Assembly: GCA_021780095.1 (NCBI GenBank) | Contig: JAJXZK010000036.1 | Coordinates: 1 to 19,862, forward strand | DNA: 19,862 nt | Reading direction: 5' to 3' | Source of the DNA: Acidobacteriota bacterium | GTDB lineage: Bacteria; Acidobacteriota; Terriglobia; Terriglobales; Acidobacteriaceae | Shown: piece after piece, positions 1-8,205 of the stretch | Position numbering within the stretch: the stretch's first letter is position 1 | How the letters are laid out: each line of letters starts with the position of its first letter | Position numbers and translations under genes: made by a program | Notes under the pieces: model-generated | What the model was told of the DNA's origin: nothing | Database searches by the model: none | What the model saw: only the letters and a program-made list of their open reading frames with translations

Positions 1-83
1 GGGATCGCTCCGAATGGTTGACCAAGGACTGATACCGGCAGTCTGAGAAGGTTGGCCTGGGCCTGTAAGTCGTTGTTTACAAA

Positions 84-127
84 GCGGAGAGGTGGCAGAG
101 CCCGGTTGAATGCACCTGACTCGAAAT
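84..127 (+). repeat. Left attachment site: 5' half of tRNA-Ser(CGA)
   Basis: This 44-base stretch matches 19708-19751 at 42 positions, in the same orientation. The two mismatches are A/G at 97 and T/C at 111. It covers the acceptor 5' strand, the D arm and the 5' side of the anticodon arm of tRNA-Ser, through the CGA anticodon, and identity stops abruptly in the anticodon loop. It cannot make a tRNA because the 3' half is missing. I read it as attL, the displaced original 5' half of the tRNA gene. The crossover lies in or near the anticodon loop. Confidence 0.85.
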
Positions 128-496
128 GTTAATTTTCGACCCCTGCAACCAATCGCAACCAATCGCACTGACCCGCATATCAAATTCAAAATAAATAAGT
201 TACAGCGATTCCTAGTGAAGAATCGCATCGCATGACATCGCATATTTTCACAAATCGAACGGACACTATATCGGACACCAGCGAATGTCTCCGCCACAAA
301 ACCCACGGACACCTAAACACTTTGAGGCGATATTCTCTGCCACTTTCTCCTAAACGCGATCTTCCAAAGTCGGGAATCTCCTTTGCCCATAGGGTCGGAG
401 CCGGGTGGCGGAAAGGTGGCGGAACGTCTTCTTCAACCCGGGTCGAGGAGAGCTCAAAATGGCGGGAATCCGGTCGGGCCGGATCGGGAGGTTGTG
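128..496. other. Non-coding left end with tandem short repeats, possible integrase arm sites
   Basis: No credible gene is seen before the HNH-like start at 497. Just inside the tRNA fragment the unit GCAACCAATC occurs twice in tandem (about 146-165). ATAAATAAGT at 191-200 recurs at 19689-19698 near the right end. GGACAC occurs at 261-266 and 273-278, separated by six bases, with another copy at 307-312. The same GGACAC-N6-GGACAC arrangement occurs at 19239-19256 and 19619-19636. Repeats of this kind beside the core are what arm-type binding sites of a tyrosine recombinase look like, but that role is inferred. Confidence 0.45.
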
Positions 497-934
497 ATGA
501 AGGTCGTCTCGAAGAAGAGTCTGATGGAACGCGTCATCGTCGCTCGTTGCGGATGCTGGATTTGGGACGGCGCGCGCAGCAAAGAGGGATATGGAGTGTT
601 GCGCTGGGGAGATACCCAGCGGCCGGCGCAGCGTCTCTTTTGGGAAACCTTTGTTGGAGCAATTCCTGACGGCTACACCGTGCGGTCGCGCAAGCTCTCG
701 GTTTGCGTCGGCAAGGCCTGCTGCAACCCCGCTCACCATAGCCTTGTAGGCCCGGTTGTTGAAACCACTCCAGAGTTCTGCAAAAACGGCCATCAGCTAA
801 CGGCCGACAACGTTGTCATCGAAAACCGTAGTGGCCGCGTCTACAAACGCTGTCGCATCTGTCGCCGCGAAGCTTGGCGAAACTGGCAAAGATTGCATCT
901 GGGTTCCGGAAGCGGAATGCGCAATGACAATTGA
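497..934 (+). CDS. HNH-endonuclease-like protein with altered catalytic residues
   Basis: This 145-residue protein has the layout of small phage and homing-type HNH endonucleases. It opens with CGCWIW (residues 18-23) and a GYG turn (31-33), continues with a helix around QRLFWE (45-50) and IPDGY (56-60), and has the CNPAHH box (76-81). A second zinc-binding module follows with C95, H99, C119 and C122. The start at 497 is chosen because GGGAGG at 486-491 lies five bases upstream; the frame is open further upstream but shows no domain there. Family members usually carry His-Arg where this protein has Gln45-Arg46, and Asp-His near residues 63-64 where it has Arg-Ser, so cleavage activity is doubtful. 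It lies alone near the left end of the element. It may be a decayed nuclease or a DNA-binding derivative. Confidence 0.65.
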   Translation: MKVVSKKSLMERVIVARCGCWIWDGARSKEGYGVLRWGDTQRPAQRLFWETFVGAIPDGYTVRSRKLSVCVGKACCNPAHHSLVGPVVETTPEFCKNGHQLTADNVVIENRSGRVYKRCRICRREAWRNWQRLHLGSGSGMRNDN

Positions 935-991
935 TTGGTTTTCTGCAGCTTTGGGAATACGTTCGGCTCTGTCCGGTTGCCTGCGGTAATT

Positions 992-1111
992 ATGTCCAAG
1001 ACTCGTTTGCTGGGAGTCAGTGACTCTCTGCTGGTCCGCGCAGAGCTGGCAATCATGCTCAAGATGGCGGAGTTGAATCAGCGAATTTCGAGCATGGGAA
1101 TTGTCAGATAA
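992..1111 (+). CDS. Possible small ORF, 39 residues, function unknown
   Basis: An ATG at 992 opens a frame of 39 codons that ends with TAA at 1109. The peptide is amphipathic and probably helical (LLVRAELAIMLKMAELNQRI). A shorter frame of 21 codons (924-989) overlaps the HNH stop and ends just before this ATG, so translational coupling from the HNH gene is conceivable. No family is recognised and the ribosome-binding site is poor. It could be chance coding or the remains of a larger gene. Confidence 0.2.
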   Translation: MSKTRLLGVSDSLLVRAELAIMLKMAELNQRISSMGIVR

Positions 1112-1174
1112 TCGCTGGCCTGCCCTTGCCGAACTGCGAGTCGCGCCCCTAACTGCGGCAATGCGGGAAAAGGA

Positions 1175-1885
1175 TTATTCTGCGAGAAATTCGTGCTTGA
1201 TGGTCCGCGCCAGCCCTTCGGCCAACGTGTACGGCGGAGTAAAACCAGTCTCCGCAATACTGTCCGCCTTGAACTGGGTGCTCTCGCAGAACTTCCATAC
1301 TCGAATCGCGCTGATCGGAAATCTTTTCCCCGAAACCCGCGCCAACACGTCAAAACCATGCCCCGCAGCCATGGCCACGCTCCGAGGCATGTGCGCCGGT
1401 CGGCCCTCCTTACCCAGGCAACGCCACACGTGCTCCACCAGTTCCGCCGTGCTCATATCCGGCCCATCCACATAATTGAAAACGTGCACGTCTGGTCCCA
1501 TCGTCAGGCAGTGCGCCAGAAACGCTGCGATGTTCCCCACATAGGACATCGACTTCTTATTCCTGCCGGTTCCCACCATCATGAATTTCCCGGTCGAAAT
1601 GTGATGCAGCAGGTTATACACAGTGCCGCGATTTCCCTCGCCAAGCACTACAGTAGGCCGAACGATCACCAGGCTCCGCGATGGGTCTTCTTCCGCCCAA
1701 GCCTGATAAACCTTCTCGGCGGCCAGCTTCGTCTTCCCATATTCGCTGAACGGTTCATAAGGCCCTTGCTCATCTGTAGGACCCGGCTGAAACCCGTAAA
1801 CCACCACGCTGCCGGAAAATACGATCCGCTTCACTCCAGCTTCGCGTGCTGCCTGGCAAACCCGGGCCGCATCATTCATCTTCAC
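1175..1885 (-). pseudogene. NAD-dependent epimerase/dehydratase, N-terminally truncated
   Basis: The 236-residue frame is the C-terminal three quarters of an extended short-chain dehydrogenase of the nucleotide-sugar epimerase type. Visible features are the FSGS strand (residues 23-26), the catalytic YGKTK (Tyr49, Lys53), the VRPT strand and the substrate-domain stretch GTGRNKKSMSYVGNIAA. Family members have about 310-340 residues and begin with a Rossmann GxxGxxG loop, which is absent here. The first codon is GTG, and the homologous-looking frame continues upstream for about 11 codons (including YDE just before it) before reaching a TGA in unrelated sequence. The 5' end has therefore been lost and the product should not bind NAD. 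It probably once supplied an activated sugar to the neighbouring polysaccharide genes or an older version of them. Confidence 0.75.
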
Positions 1886-2185
1886 TTCGTCGTACAGTGA
1901 CAGTGCCGCTCGTCTTCCGGATGCTCGCTACCAGGTTGATGATGGTCTTCGCAATCTTCACCATTTCCCGAAGCGAATACAGATGGCGCCCATCTTGGGC
2001 GCGGAGAAGACTCCATTAACGCGTTGTTTGGATACAGCGCTTATCCCAAGGCCAAAGTCGCAGCATCCATCTCTCACCTTTGCCGACGGCGATTGCTTGG
2101 CTAAAATACTAGTGACCCCGTCTGCTTTAATCGTGACGAGTTGATCCTTCCACTAGTCGTCGAACCGGCCGGAAGAGAATTCGAG
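1886..2185. other. Intergenic remnant between the truncated epimerase and the GT4 gene
   Basis: No intact gene is visible. On the minus strand a frame across about 1887-2015 reads like protein (YSLREMVKIAKTIINLVAS) but has neither a start nor a recognisable family, so this may be the scar of the rearrangement that beheaded the epimerase. The right part holds the probable promoter of the GT4 gene. Confidence 0.35.
2080..2107 (+). promoter_or_regulatory. Possible sigma-70-type promoter of the GT4-GT2 pair
   Basis: TTGCCG (2080-2085) and TAAAAT (2102-2107) are separated by 16 bases. They lie about 80 bases upstream of the chosen GTG start. The match to the bacterial consensus is fair, but the call rests only on position and pattern. 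Confidence 0.3.
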
Positions 2186-3346
2186 GTGTTTTTTCTGAGT
2201 CAAATTCGCCTAGCATTCGTAGTCTCAACTCTGGCACGTAGTGGTCCTATCAATGTGGTTACAGGGATTCTGCGGCATTTAAATCGCGCTAAGTTTCTGC
2301 CTGTTGTTGTTACGCTCTCTCCTGAAGGGCAGGCCAGTAGTCTGCAGGAGATTTTGGATATGGGAATCGAAGTCAGGCAGTTGAACCTGAGCCGCGCAGT
2401 CTCTTTGTTTCGCGGCACGCAACAACTCGCGCGGCTACTGGCAAACATGGGAATCCAGGTAACTCACAGCCACGGCTTTCGGGCGGATATCCTGCTGTCG
2501 AGGTCACGCGGCCTGAAATGTGGAAAGATTGCGACTCTGCACTCGGATCTTGAAAAAGACTACCCTCTCGCATTCGGGATCTTGTCGGGATCAGTTATGG
2601 CCTGGATTCAGTATCGCGCGATCAAGAAACATGACCGAGTTGTTTCTGTTTCCGAATCGGTTGCTTCTGTGATGCGAGAGAAAAAGATTCATAGCCATGT
2701 TATCCCGAATGGCATATCTTTAGAGACTTACTCTCCGGCAAGTGATTCTCAAAAGCATCTGCTACGTAGAGAGTTAGCACTGCCTGCACAATCTACTGTC
2801 TTTCTACATACCGGAGTGCTGATTCAAAGAAAGAATCCTTTACCAATTATTCATGCTTTTCGTCGCTCTCAATTGACCCAAGATTGTTTTCTCGTTTTTG
2901 CGGGTGATGGTCCCCTTAAGAAAGAATGTGAGGCTGCGGCGCAGGGAGCAGAAAATATTGCATTCCTTGGAAGCCGGAGTGATGTTGCGAATTTATTGAA
3001 AGCTGCCAATTTTCTTGTCTCAAACTCTGAATCAGAGGGACTTCCCATGGCACTGCTTGAGGCATGCGCAAGCGGGACAGGGATTATTGCCTCCGATATT
3101 CCCTCGCACAGGGAGGTTCATGCGCTTTTTCCTAAACAAGTGACGCTATTTCAGAGTGGAAATGAAGCGCAACTTCAGAAGGCCATGGAAACTTCTCATG
3201 CTTCTCAGGAACTATTCGAGCATCCGGGCTCAGTGAAACAAAGCGCGATGGACGCAATTTCCGACAAAACCATGTCGCTTCGGTATCAGGATTTATATCT
3301 GGAAGTGGCCATGCTAAAGAACTCCTCGAAGGGCTCGACAATATGA
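2186..3346 (+). CDS. GT4-family glycosyltransferase
   Basis: This retaining GT-B glycosyltransferase of family 4 is cytoplasmic or peripheral to the membrane and adds one sugar from a nucleotide donor to a lipid-linked polysaccharide repeat unit. The GTG at 2186 is preferred because GGAAGAG lies eight bases upstream and the hydrophobic first strand (IRLAFVVSTL) follows. An in-frame TTG at 2141 would add 15 unlikely residues. The product has 386 residues, normal for the family. Motifs in order are HSHG (94-97) in the N-terminal domain, IPNG (173-176), AGDGP (239-243), and SESEGLPMALLEA (281-293) with the Glu-x7-Glu pair (Glu284, Glu292) of the donor site. The stop overlaps the next start (ATGA), so the two genes are probably translated together. 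The sugar specificity cannot be read from the sequence. Base composition is more AT-rich than the mobilisation genes. Confidence 0.88.
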   Translation: MFFLSQIRLAFVVSTLARSGPINVVTGILRHLNRAKFLPVVVTLSPEGQASSLQEILDMGIEVRQLNLSRAVSLFRGTQQLARLLANMGIQVTHSHGFRADILLSRSRGLKCGKIATLHSDLEKDYPLAFGILSGSVMAWIQYRAIKKHDRVVSVSESVASVMREKKIHSHVIPNGISLETYSPASDSQKHLLRRELALPAQSTVFLHTGVLIQRKNPLPIIHAFRRSQLTQDCFLVFAGDGPLKKECEAAAQGAENIAFLGSRSDVANLLKAANFLVSNSESEGLPMALLEACASGTGIIASDIPSHREVHALFPKQVTLFQSGNEAQLQKAMETSHASQELFEHPGSVKQSAMDAISDKTMSLRYQDLYLEVAMLKNSSKGSTI

Positions 3347-4176
3347 GTATCCCGATAAGGCCATCGTTTTCAGTGTTGATGTCTGTTTACTGGAGGGATT
3401 CCCCGGAGTTTCTGGCTCTGGCTTTGCAAAGCTTGCATTCACAGTCATGGCTGGCCGATGAAATTGTCCTTGTCAAAGATGGTCCGTTGAGCGATGCTCT
3501 GGAAGCGGTAATCGCCGAATATGTAAGCCAACTGCCATTAGTTTGTCTCTCGCTGCCCGAGAATCAGGGTCTCGGAGTAGCTCTCAAACTGGGCCTGGAA
3601 AAATGTCGCTTTGATCTGGTTGCCCGCATGGACGCAGATGACATCTCCGTCCCGCATCGGTTTGAGAGGCAGATGAATTTTATGCAAGCCCATCCGCAAG
3701 TTGATATTCTCGGTTCGTCCATTGCCGAATTCAACTCGGATCCGGATCAATGCGAAACAGAGCGTCGCTTGCCGGTCGAGCACGAACAGTTGTATGCCTT
3801 TGCAAAATGGCGAAGCCCAATGAACCACATGACAGTCATGTACAGAAAGAGTGCGGTGCTGTCTGCCGGAAGCTATGCTTCGATTACTGGGCTCGAAGAT
3901 TATGACTTGTGGGTGCGTATGCTATTGAGTGGCGCCCGATTTCATAATCTCGACGAGGTGCTAGTTTTTGCGCGCAAAGGAAACGGAATGCAGGCCCGGC
4001 GTGGAGGGCTCGGGTATGCGCGTTGTGAACTTGCCCTGCTGTCTTCTTTTCGCAGGCAGGGATTTTTGACATTCAGTCAGATGTGCGTCAGAGGCATAGT
4101 GCGCATATTGCCTCGGCTGATGCCCGCAACCTGGCGCACAGTCTTATACGAACGATTTCTGCGAATCAGGCAGTAA
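3343..4176 (+). CDS. GT2-family glycosyltransferase (AmsE-like)
   Basis: This inverting GT-A glycosyltransferase of family 2 has 277 residues. The N-terminal strand FSVLMSVYWRD (9-19) is followed by EIVLVKDG (40-47), the metal-binding MDADD (96-100), which is the DxD motif, and EDYDLW (185-190), the acceptor-side ED motif. The GSSIAEFN stretch and the overall layout resemble the AmsE/capsular transferase branch used in extracellular polysaccharide assembly. No transmembrane helices are evident, although the basic, hydrophobic C-terminus (CVRGIVRILPRLMPATWR) could attach to the membrane. The ATG overlaps the GT4 stop by four bases. It faces the wzy-like gene across about 100 bases. It probably adds a sugar to the repeat unit flipped by the Wzx protein encoded nearby; donor and linkage are unknown. 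Confidence 0.88.
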   Translation: MSIPIRPSFSVLMSVYWRDSPEFLALALQSLHSQSWLADEIVLVKDGPLSDALEAVIAEYVSQLPLVCLSLPENQGLGVALKLGLEKCRFDLVARMDADDISVPHRFERQMNFMQAHPQVDILGSSIAEFNSDPDQCETERRLPVEHEQLYAFAKWRSPMNHMTVMYRKSAVLSAGSYASITGLEDYDLWVRMLLSGARFHNLDEVLVFARKGNGMQARRGGLGYARCELALLSSFRRQGFLTFSQMCVRGIVRILPRLMPATWRTVLYERFLRIRQ

Positions 4177-4280
4177 GGGCTGCGGTCACGAGCCCCCTTG
4201 GAACGTGTCGGCGATTAGACGCTACCAAACAAGTGAACGGTAGTGAGTTGCCTGTTCAAGATCGCGATTCGAGAAGGACT

Positions 4281-5603
4281 TCAGGATGTCACGGCATGAT
4301 GGCTGGTCGTTGCCAGAGTTAGGGCGTTGCGCTGTTTAGCAAAGTCTTTTGCGCGTCTTGCTCCGATCGCCAGTGCAATAAAGATCAGTGGACCAATTCT
4401 CGTATTATCTAGCGCTCCTTGCGTAATGCCGTACAAAAAGGTTGCAAAGAGAAGCGCCCCGAGAAAACCCAACAAACGCGTATCCCCGTTTTTGAGTTTT
4501 CTCACAGTGAAAAGTCCGAGCGGGAAGAAAATCAACCATAATGCAAAACCAACGATGCCATAGCGATGGAAGGTGACGATAATTTCGCTATCGACAAATG
4601 GAGGCAGGTAACTGCGTGTTGCAACTCCAAGAATAGGAGCCCGATTAAGGGTAATCACCACGAGTTCCAGATTGTTTAGTCGGTCATTGATGCTGTCCTG
4701 ATTTGAGGTGTTGCCGCTCGCGATTGCCGTGACAGTACTGTGAGTGAATTTCGCCGCAACAGGGCTCATGATCGGCAATAGAACCACGGCCACCAGCCCT
4801 GCGACTAAAGCCAGACTTCCCACTAGAACTAGATTCCTGATTCTATCCTGAAAGCTGCGAGCCGCCAGGGAGGCATACATCATCATGATCAGCGGCAGAG
4901 AGAATAGAAATGTTCGTGTCGCTGTCAGAAGAAGCATGGAAAAGCACGCACATGCAGTTCCATATCGATTCGCTTTATCGCTGAGAAGTGGCACCATAAA
5001 GAGTCCAATCACGGCGATATAGCCCAGATCGGTGGGTGTATCGAATGTTGCAAATGGTCGTACAGCCATCATCTGTATTGCAGTTTGAGGTGGGAGAAAA
5101 GTGAACGGCGTAAAGAGGTGCTCTACAGCAGGCCCGCCGAACGAAGTTCTCGCGACAATCAGCTCAATTACTGCTATCGCGAGCAGATAAAACGCAGAGG
5201 CGGAGAAAACGCGCTTGAATGTATGGAAAGCGCTTAAAAAATCCATATCGCGAACGATGAGATAGACGATCAAGTACTTGATCGGGCGCATCACGTCCAG
5301 ATATTCCTTGGCTCCTATGGGTGCACTCATGGTCATTTGTGCAACGACGGTAGAAAGAAGAATCGCACTTGCGTCTGCTACCAGCCATAGACAGATCGCA
5401 TCTACAGCTGGGAGGCGGAATCTGAAAAGATAACGGGCTAACAGGATCGCCCCGGATCCGAATACCATTAAGTCATCAGGGCGCAGTGGAATTTTTCCTG
5501 CAATTCTGACCGAAGGAAAAAACAAGATGAACAGAAGCAGTGAAAGCAACCACCAGCTCTTGCTCGATGTTTTCAGTGTTGCACCAGCTGAATTCATTAG
5601 CAT
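4281..5603 (-). CDS. O-antigen/exopolysaccharide polymerase-like membrane protein (Wzy-like)
   Basis: The protein has 440 residues and about ten or more hydrophobic segments. One lies near residues 17-34, there is a dense group between about 120 and 270, and there are C-terminal segments around 350-410. A large hydrophilic, presumably periplasmic loop (about residues 283-330) contains DSINDRLNNLELV. This layout, with a long loop before the last helices, fits the O-antigen ligase/polymerase superfamily (Wzy, WaaL), whose members share very little sequence. In this cluster, with a flippase and several glycosyltransferases, polymerisation of flipped repeat units is more likely than ligation to lipid A, but the two cannot be told apart here. 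It is the last gene of the minus-strand unit, about 280 bases after the preceding gene. The ribosome-binding site is weak, and an in-frame ATG two codons later is possible. Confidence 0.8.
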   Translation of the reverse strand: MLMNSAGATLKTSSKSWWLLSLLLFILFFPSVRIAGKIPLRPDDLMVFGSGAILLARYLFRFRLPAVDAICLWLVADASAILLSTVVAQMTMSAPIGAKEYLDVMRPIKYLIVYLIVRDMDFLSAFHTFKRVFSASAFYLLAIAVIELIVARTSFGGPAVEHLFTPFTFLPPQTAIQMMAVRPFATFDTPTDLGYIAVIGLFMVPLLSDKANRYGTACACFSMLLLTATRTFLFSLPLIMMMYASLAARSFQDRIRNLVLVGSLALVAGLVAVVLLPIMSPVAAKFTHSTVTAIASGNTSNQDSINDRLNNLELVVITLNRAPILGVATRSYLPPFVDSEIIVTFHRYGIVGFALWLIFFPLGLFTVRKLKNGDTRLLGFLGALLFATFLYGITQGALDNTRIGPLIFIALAIGARRAKDFAKQRNALTLATTSHHAVTS

Positions 5604-5886
5604 TCTGCACGCGAAAAGGCATGTTTAGATGTGAGAAAATAAAGAGCCGATAACATAGCCAGCGGGGAATATCTGTACTCGACTTCGTTAGCGACGATTA
5701 GCCCCGATCCTGATCTCTTGATCGCACGGCAACAGACGCGGCAGAGCGTGGAGGTTTCAAAATAAAGCTTTCCAAACTCCTGTCGACCCTATAGAGTGGC
5801 AAATTTGGCCCACCGCGATTTCTCAGCTTACATCGCGAGCTATCGATCGGTCTCAGGCATTGCTCCATACAAGTATTTTCTGAAAA
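5604..5886. other. Non-coding gap inside the minus-strand polysaccharide unit
   Basis: This gap of about 280 bases separates the GT4-like gene from the wzy-like gene. It is unusually long for an otherwise tightly packed unit. I see no conserved domain on either strand, no clear terminator and no repeat. It may hold a separate promoter for wzy or the remains of a lost gene. Confidence 0.4.
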
Positions 5887-6999
5887 TTAAATCATCTTCT
5901 CATGGGCTGCATCAGATTTTTCTGACTGAGGCGTCGGTTCGCCCAACAGGTAAGCACCCAAAAAGCGGCTCATTTCTGGTCTATATCTGTCTAAATCAAA
6001 ATACTCACGGAAGACCCTTGAGTACGATTCCAGGACATTTTCTCCGGTAAAGTTGCGGGCCTCTAGCCTACAGACCGCCGCAAGAATCTCTCGGGGATCC
6101 GCCTCATTCAGCAATAATATAGGATCGGCGTCAACAAGTCGCTCGGCATAGTCACTGACAGCCTTCGTCATGATGGGGATAACCCCAGCAGCCATATAAC
6201 TGCTAACCTTCGTGGGCGTCGCGACCGCATTGACAATATGGTGGTGTCGCAGGATAAAGCCATATTTGTACCTGGCAAGAGCAAGAGGCAATTCCTCCGG
6301 CCTGCAATAGGCCAACTCGACTCCCTTCAACCTTCGTGCCGCGATCATCTCGGAAGCAGAAGCCTGCTCCTTTGTATAGATGGTGAGTGATGCTGTCGGG
6401 AACTTATCGCGAATGAGAGAAAAACTGTCAAGCATTTCCTCTATACATTGCCAGCGGTGCATACTGCCGGCATAAACAAAACGAGGAGCAGAGTATTTTT
6501 GCGGAATCACGAAAAGGGTCGGGTCGAGTCTCTGATTCACGCAGGGCATGATGAAGACAGGGAGACTCCGAAATCCATACTTTCGGGCATAATGCTCCTT
6601 CATCGCATGGGAAACCATGAAAACGCATTTTGCCTTAGGAATGGACATCCGCTCAAGTCCAGTCCAGAACCACTTCCGCATTTTGCTGCCGAACTGGAGT
6701 TCCGCCTCTTCCGGAACTATTCCCTGCACCCATAGCCAGAATCTACTTCGCGGGCGGCGCAGACGCACTTCCGTTGCGCGCTTGCAATCGATCACGAATA
6801 TATCCGCCCGCATTGGAATTTCTTGTATCGAATTTGCGCGGATCAATCTGAGCCCAAGTTCCGCGAGCGCGCGCTCGACGACCTGGACATAAAAGAATGT
6901 TGCATCATTGATATCAACCTTTTTCGCGTACAGCCATACGGCACGCTCAGCAGATGAGAGGCCATTGGCGGATAGAGCGGTGAAATTTCCAGATGACAT
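5887..6999 (-). CDS. Divergent GT-B glycosyltransferase (GT4-like)
   Basis: The 370-residue protein has the outline of a two-domain GT-B transferase. An N-terminal half with VFMVSHAMKEHY (126-137) is followed by a linker strand MPCVNQ (151-156) and a C-terminal donor domain that starts FVYAGSMHRW (174-183). That domain contains ASLTIYT (203-209), the TPTKVSSYMAAGVIPI stretch (261-276) and a DADPILLL strand. The last region occupies the usual place of the GT4 donor motif but has Thr-Lys-x-x-x-Tyr in place of the Glu-x7-Glu pair, so it belongs to a divergent branch. The start has GGAG four bases upstream, and the gene begins 26 bases after wecB ends. It presumably builds the repeat unit, and its substrate is unknown. 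Confidence 0.75.
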   Translation of the reverse strand: MSSGNFTALSANGLSSAERAVWLYAKKVDINDATFFYVQVVERALAELGLRLIRANSIQEIPMRADIFVIDCKRATEVRLRRPRSRFWLWVQGIVPEEAELQFGSKMRKWFWTGLERMSIPKAKCVFMVSHAMKEHYARKYGFRSLPVFIMPCVNQRLDPTLFVIPQKYSAPRFVYAGSMHRWQCIEEMLDSFSLIRDKFPTASLTIYTKEQASASEMIAARRLKGVELAYCRPEELPLALARYKYGFILRHHHIVNAVATPTKVSSYMAAGVIPIMTKAVSDYAERLVDADPILLLNEADPREILAAVCRLEARNFTGENVLESYSRVFREYFDLDRYRPEMSRFLGAYLLGEPTPQSEKSDAAHEKMI

Positions 7000-7025
7000 C
7001 TGACTCCGATTCTTTATTGCCGGTC

Positions 7026-8204
7026 CTATTGGACAGGAGATTGCAGTCCTGACTTGAGTGCAAGAAAGTCCAATATGCGACGCGCCGCGTGTCCATCGCC
7101 GTAAGGGTTGTCCGGGAGAGTCATCTGGCGCCGTACCTCCGGCTCCTTAAGCAGGAGAGAGACTTCAGATGTGATTCTCGCAGGGTCACTGCCCACTAGC
7201 TTCACGTTACCAGAGACGACCACCTCCATGCGCTCTGTAACGTCGCGCGTCACAAGCACTGGTACCTTGAGCGATGGAGCCTCTTCCTGGACTCCACCAG
7301 AATCAGACACAACCACCCACGACCGATGCATGAGGTAAATAAAAGTGTAGTAGTTGAGCGGATCCAAGAGATGAACATTTGGAATGTCTCCAAGTACCCG
7401 GCGCACTGGAGTTACCACATTTGGGTTGAGGTGAACTGGATAGACAAACAAAACATCTGGAAATGCCGCGGCGAGCGCTGAAATTGCGCCGCAAATGTTC
7501 TCAATACCTTCCCCAAAACTCTCCCTCCGGTGTCCGGTGATCAGCACCATTTTCCGGTCAGCTTCCGACAGTAGCTTCACTGTCTTCTCGGGAAGATCAA
7601 GTAGTTCGGGGCGGGAGTTGCCTCGGATCAGATCGCGGACGTGCAACAGCGCGTCAATGACAGTGTTGCCTGTCACCAAAATTCTCTCGTCGTCGACCCT
7701 CTCCGCGAGAAGCGCATTGCGGTTTCGCTCCGTTGGCGCAAAGTTCCAGGTGGAGATGCGCGTAATCATCTGCCTCATCGCTTCTTCCGGAAAAGGGGCC
7801 GTGAGATCATAGGTTCTCAGTCCCGCTTCGACATGGGCAACGGGTACGCCGGCGTAAAAGGCAGCGAGTGCGATGGAAAATGCTGTTGTTGTATCTCCCT
7901 GGACAATGACAAAGTCCGGTCTTGTTGTCTCTAGAACAGGTCCCACTCCCTCCAGAATGCGACTTGTGAGCCCGGTCAGGGTCTGATTAGGGCGCATGAC
8001 GGACAGGTTGAAGTCCGTCCGGATTCCGAATACATCCAGACATTGTCTCAGCATCTCCTGGTGCTGGCCGGTTACACAGGTCTGCACCTCATAACCACGC
8101 GCTAATGCCAGGTCGATAACAGGTGCAAGCTTAATGCACTCGGGGCGAGTTCCAAAAGCAATTAGAAGTTTCAATGGATTTCGTTCGTCACTTTTCTGAT
8201 TCAT
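7026..8204 (-). CDS. wecB: UDP-N-acetylglucosamine 2-epimerase, non-hydrolysing
   Basis: This cytoplasmic enzyme converts UDP-GlcNAc to UDP-ManNAc, a precursor of ManNAc or ManNAcA units in surface polysaccharides. At 392 residues it has the family's normal length. Motifs are AFGTRPE (16-22), TGQHQEM (45-51), VQGDTTT (101-107), HVEAGLRT (124-131), FPEE (138-141), TGHRRESFGEGI (223-234) and DSGGVQEEAP (301-310). By family comparison the catalytic acids are Asp104, Glu126 and Glu140, with His225 as an active-site base, and all are present. Its ATG begins one base after the wzx stop, which suggests coupled translation. Its presence predicts ManNAc or a derivative in the product, although no UDP-ManNAc dehydrogenase is encoded in the window. 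An FnlC/Cap5G-type branch of the same family is a less likely alternative. Confidence 0.93.
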   Translation of the reverse strand: MNQKSDERNPLKLLIAFGTRPECIKLAPVIDLALARGYEVQTCVTGQHQEMLRQCLDVFGIRTDFNLSVMRPNQTLTGLTSRILEGVGPVLETTRPDFVIVQGDTTTAFSIALAAFYAGVPVAHVEAGLRTYDLTAPFPEEAMRQMITRISTWNFAPTERNRNALLAERVDDERILVTGNTVIDALLHVRDLIRGNSRPELLDLPEKTVKLLSEADRKMVLITGHRRESFGEGIENICGAISALAAAFPDVLFVYPVHLNPNVVTPVRRVLGDIPNVHLLDPLNYYTFIYLMHRSWVVVSDSGGVQEEAPSLKVPVLVTRDVTERMEVVVSGNVKLVGSDPARITSEVSLLLKEPEVRRQMTLPDNPYGDGHAARRILDFLALKSGLQSPVQ

Positions 8205-8205
8205 T

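Noticed and set aside
84..160. A second, complete tRNA gene at the left end.
   Set aside because: Pairing for the anticodon, T and acceptor 3' strands is absent after 127, so only the 5' half exists.
128..312. A CRISPR array suggested by the repeated short motifs near the left end.
   Set aside because: The repeats are only 6-10 bases, irregularly spaced and without spacer-sized units; they fit att-site arms better.
1193..1900. A 235-codon + strand frame opposite the truncated epimerase.
   Set aside because: It is rich in His, Arg and Pro and matches nothing; the minus strand carries the recognisable epimerase motifs.
4177..4195. Possible terminator between the converging GT2 and wzy-like genes (GGGCT with AGCCC).
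   Set aside because: The stem has only five pairs, the loop is nine bases, and no T tract follows on either strand, so it cannot be called a terminator.
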